NCBI GenBank assembly: GCA_025997935.1
Contig: BNVG01000090.1
Coordinates: 1 to 8,250, forward strand
Length of the DNA stretch: 8,250 nt
Direction of reading: 5' to 3'
From: Synergistales bacterium
Lineage (GTDB): Bacteria > Synergistota > Synergistia > Synergistales > Aminobacteriaceae
This document shows, piece by piece, positions 5,702-8,250 of the stretch. The position numbers and the translations under genes were made by a program. Each line of letters starts with the position of its first letter. The stretch's first letter is position 1. The notes under the pieces were generated by a model. The model saw nothing but the letters and a program-made list of their open reading frames with translations, was not told the DNA's origin and did not search any database.

Positions 5702-6988
5702 TCACTTCGCCGAAAGAATTTTCTGCCCTCCCATATATGGCCGAAGCGGTTCAGGGATAGCAACACCACCGTCCACGCGAAGGTTATTCTCCAAAAACGC
5801 TATCAACATTCTGGGTGGCGCCGTCACGGTGTTGTTGAGCGTGTGGGCGAAGTAGTTCCCTTTTTCTTTGTTTTTGACGCGTATGCCAAGGCGTCTTGCC
5901 TGAGCCTCGCCGAGGTTGGAGCAACTGCCTACCTCAAAATATTTCTTTTGCCTCGGCGACCACGCTTCCACATCGATGCTTTTCACCTTCAAGTCAGCCA
6001 AGTCTCCGGAGCAACACTCAAGCGTCCTGACCGGGATGTCGAGCGAACGAAAGAAATCCACGGTGTTTTTGTAAAGTTTTACAAACCAATCCGCGCTATC
6101 CTCCGGCTTGCACAAGACTATCATTTCTTGTTTCTCAAACTGGTGAATGCGATACACTCCGCGCTCCTCTATGCCATGAGCGCCGACCTCTTTGCGAAAG
6201 CAAGGCGAATAACTGGTCAGGGCCTGAGGCAACGTGTCCTCATCGAGGATAGTATCTATAAAACGCCCTATCATAGAGTGCTCGCTTGTTCCGATAAGGT
6301 AGAGATCCTCGCCTTCGATTTTATACATCATGTTCTCCATCTCGGCGAAACTCATAACGCCTTTTACCACATCGCCCCTTATCATGAACGGGGGTATACA
6401 GTAGATAAAGCCCCTGTTTATCATAAAGTCACGGGCGTAAGACAATATAGAGGAATGCAGACGCGCTATGTCGCCGCATAGATAATAAAAGCCGCTTCCG
6501 CTGGTCTTTCTGGCGCTGTCGAGGTCTATCCCGCTGAAGCGCTCCATTATATCCACGTGATACGGAACCTCAAAATCAGGGATAACAGGCTCTCCGAAAC
6601 GCTCAACCTCGACGTTTTCGGAGTCGTCTCTGCCTATCGGGACGGATGAATCTATGATGTTTGGTATGGTCATCATTTTTTCGTGAACAAGCGCGGACAA
6701 CTTTCCTTCAAGAACCTCAAGGTCAGCCAGCTCCTGCGCCATAGCCTCAACCTCAGCCTTGCCATGAGCGGCTTCGTCTTTAAGTCCCTTCGCCATAGCG
6801 ATACCTATGTCCTTGCTGACGGAATTACGGCGTCCCCTCAACGCGTCGGCTTTCGTTCTGGCGTCGCGGCTTTGCCTGTCTAATTCTATTATGTCGTCAA
6901 CCAAGGGCAATTTATGCTCTTGAAATTTCTTTTTTAAGTTCTCCCTGATAATATCCGGCGTCGTCCGAAACAATTTGATGTCTATCAT
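5702..6988 (-). CDS. serS: Seryl-tRNA synthetase (class II)
   Basis: Charges tRNA-Ser with serine in the cytoplasm; SerRS also charges tRNA-Sec where selenocysteine is used. The 428 residues are the normal length. Residues 1-110 form the long helical coiled-coil arm (about 28-105) that holds the tRNA variable arm. The catalytic domain shows the TSE serine-pocket motif (234-236, in LIGTSEHSMIG), motif 2 at 261-286 (SPCFRKEVGAHGIEERGVYRIHQFEK), the FEVGSCSNLGEAQARRLGIR block (351-370) and motif 3 with PPRMLIAFLENN around Arg393. TSEH, GIEERGVYRIHQFEKQE and LNNTVTAPPRM differ from the usual bacterial TAE, GxxTRG and LNGSGLAVGR and look like the archaeal-type branch. The ATG at 6986-6988 has GAAGAG 6 nt upstream. 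It has its own promoter and is transcribed in the same direction as fliE. Confidence 0.96.
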   Translation of the reverse strand: MIDIKLFRTTPDIIRENLKKKFQEHKLPLVDDIIELDRQSRDARTKADALRGRRNSVSKDIGIAMAKGLKDEAAHGKAEVEAMAQELADLEVLEGKLSALVHEKMMTIPNIIDSSVPIGRDDSENVEVERFGEPVIPDFEVPYHVDIMERFSGIDLDSARKTSGSGFYYLCGDIARLHSSILSYARDFMINRGFIYCIPPFMIRGDVVKGVMSFAEMENMMYKIEGEDLYLIGTSEHSMIGRFIDTILDEDTLPQALTSYSPCFRKEVGAHGIEERGVYRIHQFEKQEMIVLCKPEDSADWFVKLYKNTVDFFRSLDIPVRTLECCSGDLADLKVKSIDVEAWSPRQKKYFEVGSCSNLGEAQARRLGIRVKNKEKGNYFAHTLNNTVTAPPRMLIAFLENNLRVDGGVAIPEPLRPYMGGQKILSAK

Positions 6989-7096
6989 TATTATCTCTTC
7001 CCATTCTAAAATGCAAAAGACTCCGCCCCCTATTCGCTTGATAAAATAACGAAAACTGAGATGCGGAAATCTTTCAAAAATTTATTACTGTTATTC

Positions 7097-7124
7097 ATTA
7101 TAGCCGTTTACAAGTTCTTGGCAA
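7097..7124 (-). promoter_or_regulatory. Sigma70-type promoter of serS
   Basis: A -35 element TTGCCA (7119-7124, 5 of 6 to consensus), a 16-bp spacer and a perfect -10 TATAAT (7097-7102) point toward serS. The predicted start near 7090 leaves a leader of about 100 nt. Overlapping short dyads built from CTTG and CAAG, framed by GCCG and CGGC (7103-7132), cover the -35 and spacer and could be an operator, though this is only a shape in the sequence. Confidence 0.6.
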
Positions 7125-7153
7125 GTGTCGGCATGTTAAGAAACGTTAAGGGA

Positions 7154-8250
7154 TCATGACAAATTAGAAAGGATCGCGGCTCGGCTGACGATGCCGACTA
7201 AACGCCCACGGTCGTCAAGGACCGCCAAGGGGAAGGGAGCGTCGGACGCGGCGCCAATAATGTCGCCTATCATGGCGTCCTGTTCCACCGTCGGAACGCC
7301 GCGCATGATAACGGACAGTATGGAGGGGAGTTTGTCTTTTTTAGCTTGTAGCGCGCCGTTAAGCGTCACGATGCCTATGAACTCCATCGCGTGTCCTATT
7401 ACGTAGGCCGTCGAGATGTTGTTCTCGTCCATTTCACGAATTGCGGTAAGCGGATCGGCGGACTCGCGAATCAGGCAGGACGGCGTTATCATGATGTGCC
7501 GCACGCTCAGAATCTTTGTCCTGTCCACGCCGTTCAAAAATTCTTTGACGTAATCGTTGGCCGGGGAAAGCGTCAAATCCTTAGGCGTACCCAACTGTTC
7601 TATTCGCCCGCTACGCATAATGCCCACCGTGTCGCCCATTTTGAAAGCCTCGTTGATGTCGTGAGTAATAAACACGATGGTCTTCTCTAATTTTTTCTGT
7701 ATCGAAAGCAACTCGAACTGCATGTCGTGCCGCGCAAGAGGGTCGAGAGCCGAAAATGGTTCGTCCATCAGCAGGAGGTCGGGATCGTTACAGAGCGCGC
7801 GGGCGATTCCGACGCGCTGTTTCATGCCTCCTGAGAGGGCGTCTATGGGCTTGCGCTCCCAGCCCTCAAGGCCGACCAACGCGATCATATCCATAGCCCT
7901 CTGTTCTCTTCCGCTTTTATCTACTCCCCGGACCTCAAGCCCGTAGGTCACGTTACCTAAGACGTCCCTGTGGCTCATAAGCCCGAAGCTCTGAAACACC
8001 ATAGATATTTTAGAGCGCCGCAGGTCGTGCAGCTCGCGCCTGTTCATCTTCATAACGTCGCGTCCCTCGAACACAACTTCCCCGGATGTTGGGTGTTGAA
8101 GCATATTGATACAACGAACGACGGTCGACTTACCGCTACCTGAGGGGCCTATCAGGGCGAAGATCTTTCCGCGCTCCACGTCAAAAGATACGTCGTCGAT
8201 AGCGACGGTCACGCCGGTTTCTTTTAGGATTTCGTCTTTTCCGGCGCCCT
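7154..8250 (-). CDS. proV: Glycine betaine/proline ABC transporter ATP-binding protein, ProV/OpuAA type (5' end outside window)
   Basis: The ATPase subunit of an osmoprotectant importer, driving uptake of glycine betaine or proline at the inner face of the membrane. The frame stays open to the window edge; bases 8213-8248 encode GAGKDEILKETG, matching the ProV lead-in (GLSKEQILEKTG in E. coli), so the GTG at 8210-8212 is an internal valine and the gene begins beyond 8250. Counted from that valine: Walker A GPSGSGKST at 22-30, Q-loop Q84 in VFQSF, signature LSGGM at 126-130, Walker B LLLMDEP at 146-152, switch His184 in ITHD. The stretch PANDYVKEFLNGVDRTKILSV (217-236) is typical of this subfamily. 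A pair of CBS domains follows (about 237-352), known in relatives such as OpuA to sense ionic strength. No proW-like permease follows; serS does. ProV is favoured over the methionine or phosphonate ATPases. Confidence 0.93.
   Translation of the reverse strand, partial: GAGKDEILKETGVTVAIDDVSFDVERGKIFALIGPSGSGKSTVVRCINMLQHPTSGEVVFEGRDVMKMNRRELHDLRRSKISMVFQSFGLMSHRDVLGNVTYGLEVRGVDKSGREQRAMDMIALVGLEGWERKPIDALSGGMKQRVGIARALCNDPDLLLMDEPFSALDPLARHDMQFELLSIQKKLEKTIVFITHDINEAFKMGDTVGIMRSGRIEQLGTPKDLTLSPANDYVKEFLNGVDRTKILSVRHIMITPSCLIRESADPLTAIREMDENNISTAYVIGHAMEFIGIVTLNGALQAKKDKLPSILSVIMRGVPTVEQDAMIGDIIGAASDAPFPLAVLDDRGRLVGIVSRAAILSNLS

Noticed and set aside
5843..6481. 212-residue plus-strand open frame opposite serS
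   Set aside because: Complement of conserved SerRS motifs, with no independent support.
7030..7098. 22-codon open frame before serS with four serine codons, resembling an attenuation leader peptide
   Set aside because: Its ATG overlaps the -10 box of the serS promoter, so it would lie upstream of the predicted transcript start, and it has no Shine-Dalgarno. The serine content is probably chance.
8210..8212. GTG as the true start of the proV-like gene
   Set aside because: The same frame stays open upstream to the window edge and encodes residues that match the ProV family lead-in, so the gene is simply cut by the edge.

Overview
The window is about 50% GC and holds eight coding segments, all on the minus strand. 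It looks like a chromosomal segment of a Gram-negative-type flagellated bacterium. I see no mobile element, CRISPR array, tRNA or rRNA. The compact fliE-fliF-fliG-fliH-fliI block, a long FliH and an archaeal-looking seryl-tRNA synthetase would fit a deep-branching phylum such as Synergistota. That placement is an impression from protein style and was not computed.

Layout, in the direction of transcription (high to low coordinates): (1) The end of a ProV/OpuAA-type glycine betaine/proline ABC transporter ATPase with a C-terminal CBS pair, cut by the right edge (8250 to 7154). (2) A 165-bp gap with a good sigma70-type promoter (TTGCCA, 16-bp spacer, TATAAT). (3) serS (6988 to 5702). (4) A 126-bp gap with weaker promoter-like elements and three ACTATT hexamers in helical phase. 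(5) The flagellar cluster: fliE (5575 to 5249), fliF (5215 to 3650), fliG in two frames (3603 to 3388 and 3383 to 2586), fliH (2593 to 1379) and fliI (1379 to 57). (6) A final 56 bp with no recognisable gene start; fliJ, which often follows fliI, is not visible.

The flagellar genes encode the core of the basal body: FliF forms the MS ring, FliE is the MS-ring/rod adapter, FliG is the rotor protein that couples FliF to the stators, and FliH-FliI are the regulator and ATPase of flagellar type III export. Genes are tightly packed: fliH and fliI overlap by 1 nt and fliG and fliH by 8 nt, while fliE-fliF (33 nt) and fliF-fliG (46 nt) are separated by short gaps, each containing or touching a perfect inverted repeat.

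The main anomaly is fliG. One extra base, most simply one C too many in the CCCC run at 3392-3395, shifts the frame inside the N-terminal FliF-binding domain and creates a UGA after codon 71. The rest continues intact in the +1 frame. Removing one base restores a 338-residue FliG that aligns without a gap to the family pattern as I recall it. A sequencing error, a real mutation, recoding and translational reinitiation are all possible. No clearly novel multi-gene system is present; the points worth a second look are fliG, the two intercistronic hairpins, the unusual FliH tail, the SerRS type and the fliE upstream region.
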